Shown here one piece after another: positions 45,337-56,704 of a stretch of DNA of 64,000 nucleotides (position 1 is the stretch's first letter; the number at the start of each line of letters is the position of its first letter). Under the pieces are notes generated by a model. That model did not search any database. It was not told the origin of the DNA and saw only the letters and a program-made list of their open reading frames with translations. The stretch covers positions 8,519,501 through 8,583,500 of the forward strand of contig BRKX01000004.1 of the NCBI GenBank assembly GCA_026008535.1, read 5' to 3'. The DNA is from Perilla frutescens (Eukaryota > Streptophyta > Magnoliopsida > Lamiales > Lamiaceae). The translations under genes were made by a program, and so were the position numbers.

Positions 45337-45575
45337 TGACGTGCGGTCGTTTCGCAGTCAGAATAATTCTCAAGAGAGAGTTATCCTTATGCCCACAGCA
45401 AGGCGTAGCAAGCTTAATGTGAGTAAGGATCGATCCCACGAGGAGCTGCGAATTCTATCTTCCAATGTCACTTTTCCAAAAGGGTTAAGGATTGTTGTGG
45501 TCTCCGTACTTGTATTTAAAGACTGTAAACTAAAATAACAAAACAAAACAAAACAAAACAAGGAAAATATTAGTA
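45337..45575 (-). mobile_element. Athila-like 3' LTR remnant
   Basis: Matches 48,401-48,643 of the intact LTR, including TTATGCCCACAGCAAG and an AAAAC array, and stops at ATTAGTA (45,575). It represents only the last 240 bases of the LTR in element orientation. Confidence 0.9.
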
Positions 45576-45864
45576 CCACATGAATTGGGCTCACACACTG
45601 GATTCCTGACTTCTTGGGCACGATATGAATTGGGCTCACCCACTTGCTGTTTGAAATGGGATAAATGATTCCCATATCCAGCAATTTGAGTATCTCCTTC
45701 GGTACCACCTCCTTCATTGCGGGGTTCAATTTATGTTGGGCATCCCGTACAGGTTTGGCATCATCCTCCAAAAGGATTTTATGCATGCATACTGCAGGGC
45801 TTATGCCCTTGATGTCGGCCAAAGTCCATCCCATTACATATTTATATATGTGTAGCAGTCTCAA
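45576..45864 (-). pseudogene. Athila-like RT start, joined to LTR
   Basis: Encodes MGWTLADIKGISPAVCMHKI, LLEDDAKPVRDAQHKLNP and ILKLLDMGIIYPISNSKWV, the well known start of Athila/gypsy RT. After VSPIHIVPKKSG it continues IQCVSPIHVV, a small duplication of its own sequence, and then runs into LTR. The RT palm with its catalytic Asp residues is absent. Confidence 0.85.
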
Positions 45865-46014
45865 TAGCCGATTTTCTTCAACAAGATTCAGTCATTTGCT
45901 TATGATAACCAACAATGTCTTATTCTCCCCAAGATAGGCATACTTTATGTGGTCAGGGAGATTCTTCAATTCTAGCTTTGATGCCCTCTGCACCGATAGA
46001 AGCATCATGTCTAT

Positions 46015-46845
46015 CTAAGTCATGGTGGGTAAATTGAAGTCCACCACTCCATGCGGTAATTCTTCCAGGGAATACAACATCATGATGACATCTCTGGTAT
46101 CCTCATCTTCGTCGAGGGCATCATAGTCAGTCAATCCAGTTTGCAATGCCCATTCTAGGGGTTCTTGGTTGTTCATGCGTCCCAGAATGGCTTGAGATTG
46201 GGCATAGCAATGGTTCACTAAATGGACTGACTCCGGATCTCGTGGGTATGTCATGGCTTCATAGATATTGAATATAACTATCTGGCCATCGAACTCACAT
46301 GTCAGTGTGCCCTCATCGACATTGATTTTGGTTCGAGCAGTTTTCATGAAAGGCCTCCCTAACAGTAGAACGGATATGGATGGTGTCGTTTTGCCCATGT
46401 CTAAAACATAGAAATATGCTATGAAAATTAATTCCCCCACCTTTACCAAGACATCTTCTATTAAACCTTCGGGATAGACATTTGATCGGTCTGCCAACTG
46501 GATGATCACTCTTGTTTCCTTAAGTGGTCCCAGATTCAACTCTTCATAAATCATCATGGGCATGACGTTTATGGATGCACCGAGATCAAGCATCGCCTTT
46601 TCGATTTTCTTGTTCACAATTATGCATGGTATAACAAACATACTAGGATCTTCACACTTCGTTGGCATCTTTTGTAACACTGCAGAGACATTTTCTCCTA
46701 CGAAAAGTTTCACGTCATCTTCAAATCGTACCTTCTTGGTGCACAGGTCTTTCAGAAAACGGGCATAATGATGAACCTTCCTTATTGCATCCAGTAGTGG
46801 AATATTGATTTCCACTTTTCCAAAGACCTTGAGAAGTTCCTTCAT
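46015..46845 (-). CDS. Athila-like protease region
   Basis: Open for 276 codons. It contains VPCIIVNKKIEKAMLDLGAS-like sequence (active site DLGASINVMP, as is usual in this lineage in place of DSGA), VIIQLADRSNVYPEGLIEDV and LLGRPFMKTARTKINVDEGT, then LTCEFDGQIVIFNI. It is part of a Gag-Pol polyprotein and was not expressed as a separate gene. The upstream Gag frame is separated by a stop, and RT is truncated, so it is a fossil with one well preserved segment. Confidence 0.82.
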   Translation of the reverse strand: MKELLKVFGKVEINIPLLDAIRKVHHYARFLKDLCTKKVRFEDDVKLFVGENVSAVLQKMPTKCEDPSMFVIPCIIVNKKIEKAMLDLGASINVMPMMIYEELNLGPLKETRVIIQLADRSNVYPEGLIEDVLVKVGELIFIAYFYVLDMGKTTPSISVLLLGRPFMKTARTKINVDEGTLTCEFDGQIVIFNIYEAMTYPRDPESVHLVNHCYAQSQAILGRMNNQEPLEWALQTGLTDYDALDEDEDTRDVIMMLYSLEELPHGVVDFNLPTMT

Positions 46846-46905
46846 TTCCTCTTCTTTTCTGTCATGGGCAAGACGTTCAGGGTAGGGAGGCTTCTTCTTT
46901 GTTTC

Positions 46906-48060
46906 TTACCTTATGGGCCCAGCAACCTCTTCATGTGTCTGTTCTTCTTCTTTCATTATGCCTTCAGTGTCTCTTTTTTGTTCAGCTTTCATTGCTGTCT
47001 TTTCATTCTTTGTGGTCATAACATTCACTTGTTCTCGAGGATTTACCACTTGAGATGGTAATTGTCCGTTTCTTTCTTTCAGCTGGGCAAGGTCTTGAGC
47101 TAGTTGGGAAATTTGTTTGCTCACATGTTGCAGACCGGCTCTTGTCTCTTGTTTGAACCTTTCATTCTTCTTATGTGACTTTACATTCTCCTTGGCCAGG
47201 GCATGGACTAGCTCGGCCAGGCTGGGTTCTTCTCGTGCCCTCGGCGGTGGTGGTGGCAAATCTGGTTGGTGGGCATCATTCCTCTTCCACCTGAAATTCT
47301 CATGATCCCTCCATCCAGGATTATATGTTTTAGAGTGGGTATCATATCGTCTGTTGTTGTTATGCCCACCGAGAGAGTTAACTTCAGCAACGTCCTCCTC
47401 CTACAGTGTTGGGCATTCATCAGTGTAATGGGCCATGCTTTTACACACTCCACACACTCTTTTCTTTGATGCCCCAGTATGGTTCGTCACTTTTTCCATC
47501 TGGTCCAAAATTCTTTCCAATTTGACCTAAAGGTGTGTTGATTTTTCAGCATCTGAAACTGTCCTTGTGCTCTCGGTACTTTCATCTCTATTTTCATCAG
47601 CCATTTCTGCTAAAATTCTGAAGGCTTCAGTTGGTAATTTGTTCAGGATAGATCATCCACATGAGGCGTTGACAATGATGCTGTCATGTGGTCTCAACCC
47701 AGACATAAAGTATTAGATCAGATCGTGATTTGTGATCTGGTGTTGTGGGCATTTCATCAATATACTCTGGAATCGGTACCAGTAGTCATAGAAGCTCTCA
47801 TTTATGCCCATGTTCAGAATTCCAATTCTTCTTCTCATCTCTTGGACTTGGGATGCAGGAAAATATTTCTCTAGAAACTTCTGCTGCTCGTGCTCCGTCA
47901 TGAAGAGTGAACGGAATGAGACAAGCCGCACATATTGTTCCTTTCCCCCATCCGTGGGTTGAGTTTGGCACACCATCTCAAAATCTTTAATATGCCTCTG
48001 AGGGTATTCTCCAGTAATCCCATAGTATTTGGGTAAGATCTGAATGAAACTTACCTTCAA
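46906..48060 (-). pseudogene. Athila-like Gag (broken)
   Basis: Starts near 48,060. Encodes YYGITGEYPQRHIKDFEMVC, LVSFRSLFMTEHEQQKFLEK, QVQEMRRRIGILNMGINESF and YWYRFQSILMKCPQHQIT. Stops at about 47,716 and 47,650 come next, then the knuckle CGVCKSMAHYTDEC (about 47,405-47,460, CX2CX4HX4C), a proline run, and a coiled-coil-like stretch (HVSKQISQLAQDLAQLKERN). The order is normal for Athila Gag. Confidence 0.82.
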
Positions 48061-48379
48061 CTCCCAACTTTCAGTGATTGTTGGGAATGTTATGCCTATG
48101 GGACGTAAATTTATGTTAGTCGGAAAGACTAACTGCCTCAGCGTTCTGCCTTTTTCTTCAGCTATTAGGGCAATCCTTAGTTTTTCTTCTTGAGCTCTTT
48201 CTTGCTCCAGTTCTCTTTCACGAGCAAGTCTTTCTGCTTGTTGTGCCCTCCGTGCTACTGCTCTCCTCCTCTTCAGAGTCTTCTCAGGTTCTGGATCATA
48301 CGAGCAATCTCCTATAGAGGTATTGGGTATCCACCGGCCAGGCTAACAAGTTGGGAAAATATAATTTCAAGAACCAGCT

Positions 48380-48398
48380 TCCCGACAACGGCACCAAT
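48380..48398 (-). promoter_or_regulatory. Athila-like primer-binding site
   Basis: On the minus strand TTGGTGCCGTTGTCGGGAA lies two bases after the LTR end. Athila and Tat elements use closely similar TGGCGCCGTTGCCGGGGA sites. Confidence 0.8.
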
Positions 48399-48400
48399 TC

Positions 48401-49982
48401 TGACACGCGGTCATTTCGTGGTCAGAATAATTCTCAAGAGAGAGTTATCCTTATGCCCACAGCAAGACGTAGCAAGCTTAATGTGAGTAAGGGTTGATCC
48501 CACGAGGAGCTGCGAATTCTATCTTCCAATATCACTTTTCCAAAAGGGTTGAGGATTGTTGTGGTCTCCGTACTTGTATTTAAAGAATGTAAACTAAAAT
48601 AACAAAACAAAACAAAACAAGAAAGGAAAATATTAGTAGTAACGTATTGCGGATTAGAACTTAGATTCGAACTTTACAAACACTTGACCGATCATGGGCA
48701 CGCTGATTACTTATGCAAATCTAATTATCTGGTTAAAGTTACTAGATCTCTCTCAACGTACCCAATCTATCCTTTCAGTTTAGCTTAGAGGTGATCTCTC
48801 GTCCCCTAAACCCTAACTTGTTGCCCAACCTCGATCTCTCATATGATTGTAAACAACAAAGCAGCATTATGCCATAGACAGACCCCGATTTACCTAGACA
48901 AAGATCTCTCTTATGCCCTCAGTACCCGTGATGTATCCCATCCATTTATGACCAACACACAGCTATAATTTATTGACCATTTATAGAGATAGTGAACACA
49001 ATTTTAATCAATGAGTGATCATCCACAATTAACTAGCTTAGCCCACTGTATAATACAACAAAGAAAATGATTACACGACGGAACTAAATTCACACGGTTT
49101 ATGCCCATAAGCCTCACGGTTCTTACGTGTTCATTAAGTTCTTCTCTTTGTTCAATCTGGAATAATGAGTCTAACCGCTCATGCTAGACTTAGAACAATA
49201 ATAATAATTAAAAGAACTAAAAGATAACATAAATTAAATGAAAACTTACTTATATTAATTGCAAAAGAAATCCAACACCAACGCTGGATTGAAGAACATA
49301 AACAGTAAAATCCTAAGTGTCTGCGGGCATAAGGCCCAAGACAGAATGCAGAAAAGTAAAATAAAATGAAAATAAATTGTTTGGTGCATAAAAATATCCA
49401 GAGCTGTTTGTTTTCTACCATGAAATCTACTTATATAGGAGTACAAAAACACAAGGTAAACTCCCTGAGAGGCCGGGGATCTTCAGCCCAATTCGCAGTC
49501 GTTATGCCCAAAGCTTTCCATATCTGGCAGATTCTTCCCTTATTTAGAAGATCCTGAGTCGCAGATTCTGTACTCGCCATGCCCTAGTAGCGCTAACATA
49601 GCAACTTTCCTTGTAGAGCCGAGTATCCTTCTGGAAGTGTCAACTTGTCTTCCGTTGTAGCTTAAATTAGTTTCCCTTGTGCCCAGTCTCCTTTCCTTCT
49701 CCTCTCAATCACTCTGGGGTTGTTGTGGGCACAATCACAAACTTCTCCTTCAGCTTTTGCTGGAATGTTGGGTGATTTCCGCCATGCTCAAAAGAGTGCT
49801 TTCCTCTGAGAAGTTGTTGCCTATCTTGGTATCATTGGCACCGTAATGCCCTCCAGAAGTGATTCTCCTGCCTCCTGCTGCCTCTTGTGCCCATTCTGGC
49901 TCTTTTCAACTCAAAAAACAGAAAAAAAGGACAAAAGAACGAGAAAAAGACACAAAAACACGAGAGAATTTTGGACTTGTCA
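48401..49982 (-). mobile_element. Athila-like 5' LTR (1,582 bp)
   Basis: In plus orientation it runs TGACACGCGG to ACTTGTCA, then CTCCC. The inner end is fixed by the PBS and the outer end by the target duplication. It contains an AAAAC-repeat array near 48,600 and scattered TTATGCCC words. No coding sequence is called inside. Confidence 0.88.
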
Positions 49983-50023
49983 CTCCCTCGCTTTCCATGC
50001 ATTTTGGGCCGCATGTACCCTTG

Positions 50024-50387
50024 TTAGGCCATTTCCAACAGTTTTCACCAAAATACAGTTAACTCTACACTACTGTACAGTTAAAGTTTTAGATTTTCAA
50101 TTTTCATCTCCAACAGCATCACTTTACATTTCACCCTACAATGGAAAGAAATCTAATACAAAATATAAAACACCAACTAAATATATTACCATAATTATAT
50201 AATGAAAGAAAGAAAAAAAATGAGGCTGCGAGAATATAATTGAAAAAAAAGAGGCTGCCGAGGAACAGTACCTCGGTTATTTTAAATCCCCTACATTTAA
50301 CGAGCTGACCTTCCGCTATTGGGGAAAGGAATTCATGCCAGTTTGCCGTCTACCGAGCCACCGTCATATCTGTTGGAGAAGCTCTTA
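50024..50387. mobile_element. PIF/Harbinger (Tourist)-like MITE with TTA duplication
   Basis: The element is 50,027-50,384 (358 bp), flanked by TTA at 50,024-50,026 and 50,385-50,387. Ends GGCCATTTCCAACAG and, inverted, GAGCTTCTCCAACAG match at 12 of 15 positions. A TTA/TAA 3-bp target duplication with such ends is typical of PIF/Harbinger MITEs. Non-coding. Confidence 0.72.
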
Positions 50388-50861
50388 GCGAATAGCTCGC
50401 CCCACACACCAAGTAGATGTTGCAAAAGTAAGTGCCGTACTGATTTACTTCCACCGTTTAATAAATAGTCTAAATATTTTTTAATTATGGTAAAATAATC
50501 ATAATTTCGTCAAATACTATAATAATCTACATTTAATTTTAATAAGATCATTATACTATTCTTTAAAAGTTCATTATACTATCTTTTAAATTTAAAGAAA
50601 TTTATATTTAAAAAATAATAGAAAATTTAGGTAATCCAATAGCAAAAAATTACTTGTTTGGCCAAACATTATCATTTGTAAATATTTAAAAAATATATTT
50701 ATATTTAATGAAATGTTAAATTAGTAAATAAAAAAACATCGGTTTAGATCATTCACTCAATTGGATGAGATCATCTATTTCAAATTTAGTATTTCAACCC
50801 ATATTCCACGATCGAATATACAAGTTTAATAATAAATATTACAAAAATAAAAAGTAATTAT
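50375..50861. repeat. Duplicated flank, copy 1
   Basis: Begins in the last bases of the MITE (GGAGAAGCTCTTAGCGAATA) and runs to the edge of copia F. A second copy starts at 52,548 on the other side of copia F. Copy 1 carries about 220 bases (about 50,605-50,825) missing from copy 2. Confidence 0.85.
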
Positions 50862-51348
50862 TGTTAGATCTTCAATTTGGGAGAAGATCCTTAAGAAGTT
50901 AATCAACTTCTATCCCAAGACCTCTCATGTGGATTATCAAGATCATAACACGAAAGCGGAAGCATATCTGAGTCCATGCTTTGGAGATTCTTGTGTTCTT
51001 GAGATGGTTTGGATCTTCCAAGTGAGTGGCTCCCTTAGTTTGCCTTAGTAAGAGCTAATGAAGAAATATAGCCTCAAGAGTGTGTGTGAGCCATCACTTG
51101 GGGACCAAACCCTACTAATATATATACTAGTCTTTTATTTGCAATTTGGTCCCTCAACAAATTGTAAATCACCTTATGGGTTGGGTTCCACACATTTTAA
51201 TTCCATGATCACTTTATTTACTTTATTTACATCACTTTAATTGGACAACCTTAAGACAACTTATGCATCACTTTAATTGGACAACCTTAAGACAACTTAT
51301 GCACACTTAATTTAACATATGTGAGTCCACATTAGATTATTTCCAACA
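50862..51348 (-). mobile_element. Copia F 3' LTR (487 bp)
   Basis: In element orientation TGTTGGAAATAATCTAATG to AAGATCTAACA. The PPT AAGTGGGAGAT adjoins it at 51,349-51,361. Flank at the outer end: ATTAT. Confidence 0.87.
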
Positions 51349-51679
51349 ATCTCCCACTTGGACTACATATGTTACCGAACAGATATGCAATACCTTATGA
51401 GCTTAAACTTTGTTGTCATATATAGGGGTATCCCGAAACAATCTTGTCCATTGATCATACAAGCATAGGACTAAAGAGGTTGTCATCACTTTATGCATGA
51501 ATAAACTCAACAGTAATCACATATACAAGTATAACCAAATGACATAGATCAATCATAGATGTGTGGCATGGAAATTACATATAATGTGATCTAACATGCC
51601 TATTTCCAACTGGTCCACCTTAATCCTTAGTGAGATCAACCTTAACCAAAATAAAGAGACATAGTTATAACTGAATACT

Positions 51680-52545
51680 TTATTTTTGTACAAAAAATTG
51701 AATACACAAAATGTATCTGAAGTACATTATAGAGCAATAGCATATCACAGACTCCCACTGAACAAAAGTATCCAAAAATGATGTAACACCCATACAGGCA
51801 GTATGCTCATGAAAGACCTTGGGTGTTAATCCCTTAGTTAGCGGATCCGCAATCATTAAGTCTGTACCGATATGCTCTATAATAATTTCTCCACTATGTA
51901 CTCTTTTCTTCACAACCAGGAACTTAATGTCAATGTGCTTTGACTTACAAGAGCTCCTGTTGTTATTGGAATATAGCACCGCTGAGTTATTGTCACAATA
52001 TAACCTTAATGGTCTTTCCATATTCTTAATAATGCGCAGTCCAGTGACAAAATTTTGCAGCCATATTCCATGATTGGATGCCTCAAAACATGCTACAAAT
52101 TCAGCTTCCATGGTAGAAGATACTATAAGTGTCTGCTTAGCACTTCTCCAAGAAATAGCTCCCCCAGCCAATAAGAAAATGTAGTCTGAAGTAGATCTCC
52201 TACTATCTTGGCATCCAACAAATCAGAATCAGAATACCCAATGATCTCCAACTGATCTGATTTTCTGTATGTGAGCATGTAATTTTTCGTTCTCTGTAAA
52301 TACCTCATAACCCTTTTGGCTGCTTTCCAGTGATCCATTCCCGGGTTGCTTAAATATCTGCCTAACATACCAACCACAAATGCTATATCCGATCTTGTAC
52401 AGACCTGAGCATACATTAGACTTCCAACGACTGAAGCATATGGAATCTTCTGCATCTCTTTAATTTCTATATCACTTTTAGGGCACTGATTGAGACTAAA
52501 CTTATCTCCTTTAGATATATGGGTATCACATGGTTTGCAGTTCTA
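51680..52545 (-). pseudogene. Copia F RT end and RNase H (one frameshift)
   Basis: Minus strand: CPKSDIEIKEMQKIPYASVV, GSLMYAQVCTRSDIAFVVGM, HWKAAKRVMRYLQRTKNYML and IIGYSDSDL, then a frameshift near 52,190, then AGGAISWRSAKQTLIVSSTM, EAEFVACFEASNHGIWLQNF, LYCDNNSAVLYSNNNRSSCK and SKHIDIKFLVVKKRV. Active-site Asp and Glu residues of RNase H are visible. Sequence resembles Tork-type copia (tentative). Confidence 0.86.
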
Positions 52546-52790
52546 TTTGTGAGAAGCTCTTAGCGAATAGCTCGCCCCACACACCCGGTAGATGTTGCAA
52601 AAGTAAGTGCCGTACCGATTTACTTCCACCGTTTAATAAATAGTCTAAATGTTTTTTAATTATGGTAAAATAATCGTAATTTCGTCAAATACTATAATAA
52701 TCTACATTTAATTTTAGTAAGATCATTATACTATCTTTTAAATATAAAGAAATAATAAATATTACAAAAATAAAAAGTAGTTATAACATA
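52546..52790. repeat. Duplicated flank, copy 2
   Basis: Starts GAGAAGCTCTTAGCGAATAG, the last bases of the MITE, and matches 50,375 onward, with a gap, to AAATAAAAAGTARTTAT. Beyond that the sequence continues ...AACATAACC, which is the part cut away by copia F in copy 1. Confidence 0.85.
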
Positions 52791-53796
52791 ACCAACCTAG
52801 TCACATTTATCAACTAAAGATTGAAATTTTAAAAATTATAAATCATATTTTTGAAAATAATCAACCTAATAATCATTTATTTTAAAATTAAATATTAAAA
52901 ATAATTATAAACCTTAATTGAGTGGGGTAAACCTTAAAAAATAATTATAAAATTAAACTAATGCATAATAAATTAAAATAGTTGAAAGAAATGAAAAAAA
53001 ATTATAAATTTAATTGTGGAAAGCGAATTGAAACACCAAATTTAAAATAGATGATTCCGCCCGACTCCGTATAATTCGTAATACATTGTAGGACTGACTT
53101 GTTAGTACTAGAACTAACTTGACTAACATTTATTAGAGACAAAGATTGTCTACATATATAACAAATCTTTATTTATTTATTTAAAAATGATATTTTTGTT
53201 CACATAAATAGAAAATAAAATTTGCTAAAAAGGATTTTATATGGCGCAAATATATTAATAGGTTGATATATTATCCTCCAGCACAGTATCCTGGATTTAG
53301 ATGAATTTTAAGATAAATATTAACAATATATTAACCTACAAAAGTTAAAAGTACACACAAATAACCCTCTATTTAATTCATTTAAAGTTAACATTACATG
53401 AAAGGTAATTAAATGAACTATACCTTTATTAGTTCAAGAGCATAACATAAAAAAAATGATAATACAAGATCTCACATTAAACTGAATAAATTTATTATCT
53501 ATGCCACAATTTTGAATCCTTCTGAAACTTCTTCTCATATACACTCAAAACCAATTCATTTGATAAGGAAGAGTAAAGTCATAATTTTCTGGTGTTGTCA
53601 TACCAATAATAAGATTAGAAAAAGAAAAAATCAGTTATGTGCAAACAATCTCCGAAAGCACTCAAATAAGTTTACACATACAAACGAAGAAAAAATAAAA
53701 CACACCCATAAAACTGATAAAAGTAAGACCAGTAAAGAAGCTCCCACCGATCAAATAATATAACCTACACATTTTTTTTGTGAAAAATCTAGATCT
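52791..53796. other. Gene-free AT-rich stretch
   Basis: About 1 kb with no recognisable frame, repeat or element end. An 83-codon frame at 53,512-53,763 is Lys/Asn/Thr-rich, without domains, and I do not call it. Confidence 0.6.
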
Positions 53797-53801
53797 GTAA
53801 T

Positions 53802-54081
53802 TGTTGAGCGTGTACCCATGCAGCCATGCACAAAGCCATGCAGACGTCTACTGCACCCTACCACACACAATTATGTCTCCTTGTACACGTAGACTTAGAT
53901 ATTTTTCTTCTATCATAGATATTTTTTTTGTTAGTTTGATCCCTAAGCAAGCAATTAGCAATTGATCGTAGCTATATTTTCTGTTGTATAAATAGCTGCT
54001 CCTCTGTGTAATGTTCATTTTTTTTATTTGAATAATATAGAAGTTTTGTTTGATGTTTTCTCTCTTCCTATACACTCAACA
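53802..54081 (+). mobile_element. Copia E 5' LTR (280 bp)
   Basis: TGTTGAGCGTG to ACACTCAACA, directly followed by TGGTATCAGAGC. It includes TATAAATAG near 53,987 as likely promoter. Confidence 0.94.
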
Positions 54082-54093
54082 TGGTATCAGAGC
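54082..54093 (+). promoter_or_regulatory. Copia E primer-binding site
   Basis: TGGTATCAGAGC immediately after the LTR, complementary to initiator tRNA-Met. Confidence 0.92.
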
Positions 54094-54193
54094 GAGGATT
54101 GATCGATTGTTGCTCGATCTTGAATTTGTAAATTGCTGCGATTGATCGATTTACCGATCATTGTTCTATCTCTGGTGTTATATCACTTTTGTG

Positions 54194-54809
54194 ATGACGA
54201 AAGGGAGGAAATTCAACTGGAAAACTGCTCATGAAGAAAAGCTTGGATCTGCGATGGAGCATGGCATGAGCAGCAATTCGCATGACTCATCTCATGAAGA
54301 AACGCCAAATGATTTCTCTAATCAAGTGAATCGAACTGCAAGTGAAGGTATGGATCTGCATCCAATCGCTCGTAATGAAATTCAAAACAATAGAATTTTG
54401 GCAAACGACGAGCTATATATCACACCTCATGAACACCCTGGGTTAGTTCTTACTACTGATCTATTCGATGGTAAGAACTTTCACAGCTGGTGTCGATCGG
54501 TTAAACGAGCTCTCTTTGCTCGAAGCAAGCTTGGATTTATTGATGGTAGTCTTGTAGAGCCTAGGACTAACTCTATAAACCACATGTAGTGGGTTAAAGC
54601 TGATTTTCTTGTGTTCAATTAGCTCAACAATTCTATTATTAAGGAATTATCTCGTGGTTTCCAGAGCTTTGACACATCAAAGCAACTTTGGGATGAACTC
54701 CATAAACGCTTTGCTAAGCGTAATGGTCCCAGGCTTTACAAGCTGCACCGTGAAATTACCTCTTTTGTGTAAAATAATCAATCGGTTCTAGTGTATTTTA
54801 ACAACTTAA
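54194..54809 (+). pseudogene. Copia E Gag, first part (interrupted)
   Basis: Likely starts at 54,194 (MTKGRKFNW). Encodes the Gag N-terminal block HPGLVLTTDLFDGKNFHSWC and SVKRALFARSKLGFIDGSLV, then, past stops at about 54,587 and 54,619, SFDTSKQLWDELHKRF and LYKLHREI, and breaks at VYFNNL where the solo LTR is inserted. The reading resumes as NALWDELSLL at 56,253. Confidence 0.87.
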
Positions 54810-56247
54810 TGTTAGTTTTGTATACTGGAAGACTCGTCTTTGTATACTTTTCTGATGATATGATGATATGAAATGAAAGTTATTGCAGTCACTGTTTGCA
54901 TTTAGATTATGTTCTATAATTGTTTTATGCAATGTTCCATATACTTACATTGTAGATGATATGGTGTGGGGAGTCACACGGTAAGATCATATCATTAGAA
55001 CCTTGTAATGTATTAAAGAGCTCACGGCTTAGATGGTCCTGAACACACCATCGGTACACCGTAGAATAATCTGATAAGTTAGTTTATCTTGACTAACTGA
55101 TTATTCTAGTACACTAGTTAGTGTATTGAAGAGGATCACGATAGGATATTATTCTCTGTCTCTGACCCAGTTACTGAGAGAATAAAGATCCACAGAGTTC
55201 GGGTTCTGAACTCATGTGATATTGGCGAGCATATGTGTGTGTTGTTTATTACTTTGATTTATCAATGGGTGAGATCTTTTCGTAGATCGAATTCGATATC
55301 TTAGGTAATAACAATGTATACATGATGTCTCGAGCAGTATGCATGAGCACTGTGTCCTGGTGTGCCAGGTTGATGATGTTCTCTTGAGGAAGCACAAGTT
55401 CATGTTGAAACCCTGCAGGTGGAATTTATTCCGTACATGAATAAAGCTTGTGTGGTACTACTCAAGGTTTTAGATGTTAATTAATTATAGCTGTCAGAGG
55501 CTTACATAATTAATTAATGAACATTATATCTTAAACACGGGGAATGGCTGGACTAAAGGAGAAAGCATATTCGTAAATATGTATTAAATTGGTAGGTCAG
55601 TTTTACTTCTTTAGTGGAATAAAAGTAAAACTTAATTTATTTAATTATATCCTAGGTTTATTGGATATTGGATATTAAATAAATTAGTGGGCCAATTTAA
55701 TATTCTTCTAGATCCCTGTTGTAGCCCAATTGACTGATAGTGGACTGGATATTGAACTTGAGATAGAGGCCCAAACCCAATAGGGTTTGGAGATCTAATT
55801 TTCGCCCCTCTCCCTATAAATAAGGGAAGGGGGGGCGAAATTTACATAACTAATAATCAGCCCCTCTTTGTCTCTCAAAGTTATCCACAGATTTCACAAC
55901 TCTATCTAGTAGATTTCAGCCCACTCTGAATCTAGATACAGTCCGGGAATACAACAGAAGATCTTGGAGTAGAATTTGTGGTGGTCAAAATTTTGAGCTA
56001 GGTGGCGCCTGTCACAGTATTCATTTAACAGCAAGATTAGATCTTTAATCTTGTCCACAGACCGTCTATCGATTTGTAAGTAGATTCGTTTCTATGTCTT
56101 CCGCTTTATTAGATTCGAATCTGCTTTGCATGCTTTTTGTATAGACTGTGATAAACATGCATGTTACATAAAATTATGATTTGCATGAACACGGATTAAT
56201 GAACAACCAAATGATCCTGCGGTGGTTTAATTCGAAAAAACCCAACA
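54810..56247 (+). mobile_element. Solo LTR of the copia A family (1,438 bp)
   Basis: TGTTAGTTTTG to CCCAACA, flanked by CTTAA (54,805-54,809 and 56,248-56,252). Nearly the same as 12,064-13,504. A lone LTR with intact target duplication is the product of recombination between the two LTRs of a full element. Removing it and one CTTAA restores the copia E Gag reading. Confidence 0.96.
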
Positions 56248-56252
56248 CTTAA

Positions 56253-56704
56253 ATGCACTATGGGATGAACTTAGCTTACTCAAGACATCTAGGAATTGCA
56301 TATGTATTGCTGTTGAAGGTGGTAAAGCTGAATTAGAAGAGGAACGCATGATGCAGTTCCTGATGGGACACAATGATGTTTTTGAGCCAATTCGGCAACA
56401 AATCTTGATCCTTAATCCTCTGTCGAGTGTTAGCGAGGCCTATTCTATGGTTCTTCAGGTGGAAGAGCAGATGCAAGTGTCTTCCCAATTTTCAGAGAGC
56501 TCAGAACAGAGTGCTCTTTACAATACTCCAGGTAGAAGTTTTGGAAATGATGGTTTCAGAAAGAAACTCACTAAAGAACAAAAACAGAAGTTAAAATGTG
56601 ATCATTGTGGGCGTAGTGGACATATCAAGAAGGATTTCTTTGAGATTATAGGTGTTCCGGAATGGTACAAAAAGATAAAAAAGAGAAAGTCACAAAGAAA
56701 GTGA
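56253..56704 (+). pseudogene. Copia E Gag, second part, with altered zinc knuckle
   Basis: Encodes NALWDELSLLKTSRN, EERMMQFLMGHNDVFEPIRQ, ILILNPLSSVSEAYSMVLQV and a knuckle written CDHCGRSGHIKKDFFEIIG. The family has a Cys before FEIIG, so the last zinc ligand is changed to Phe. The frame ends at 56,704 and overlaps the next frame, which begins by 56,662. Confidence 0.85.

Larger units (their letters stand above)
45337..49982 (-). mobile_element. Athila-like Ty3/gypsy element with large internal deletion
   Basis: Minus-strand element with TGACA...TGTCA ends. On the minus strand: 5' LTR (49,982-48,401), PBS, Gag, protease, first part of RT, then a jump into the last 240 bases of the 3' LTR (45,575-45,337). 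Most of RT, RNase H, integrase and about 1.3 kb of 3' LTR are gone. PBS TGGTGCCGTTGTCGGG and the protease context LLGRPFMKTARTKI are typical of the Athila/Tat group. The 5-bp duplication CTCCC is intact. Confidence 0.9.
50862..52545 (-). mobile_element. Copia F 3' part (minus strand)
   Basis: From the 3' LTR (50,862-51,348), PPT (51,349-51,361) and RNase H up into the end of RT at 52,545, where it breaks off against the second copy of the flank. All upstream parts are absent. Confidence 0.87.

Noticed and set aside
53512..53763. 83-codon Lys/Asn/Thr-rich frame
   Set aside because: AT-rich composition, no domain and no promoter context.
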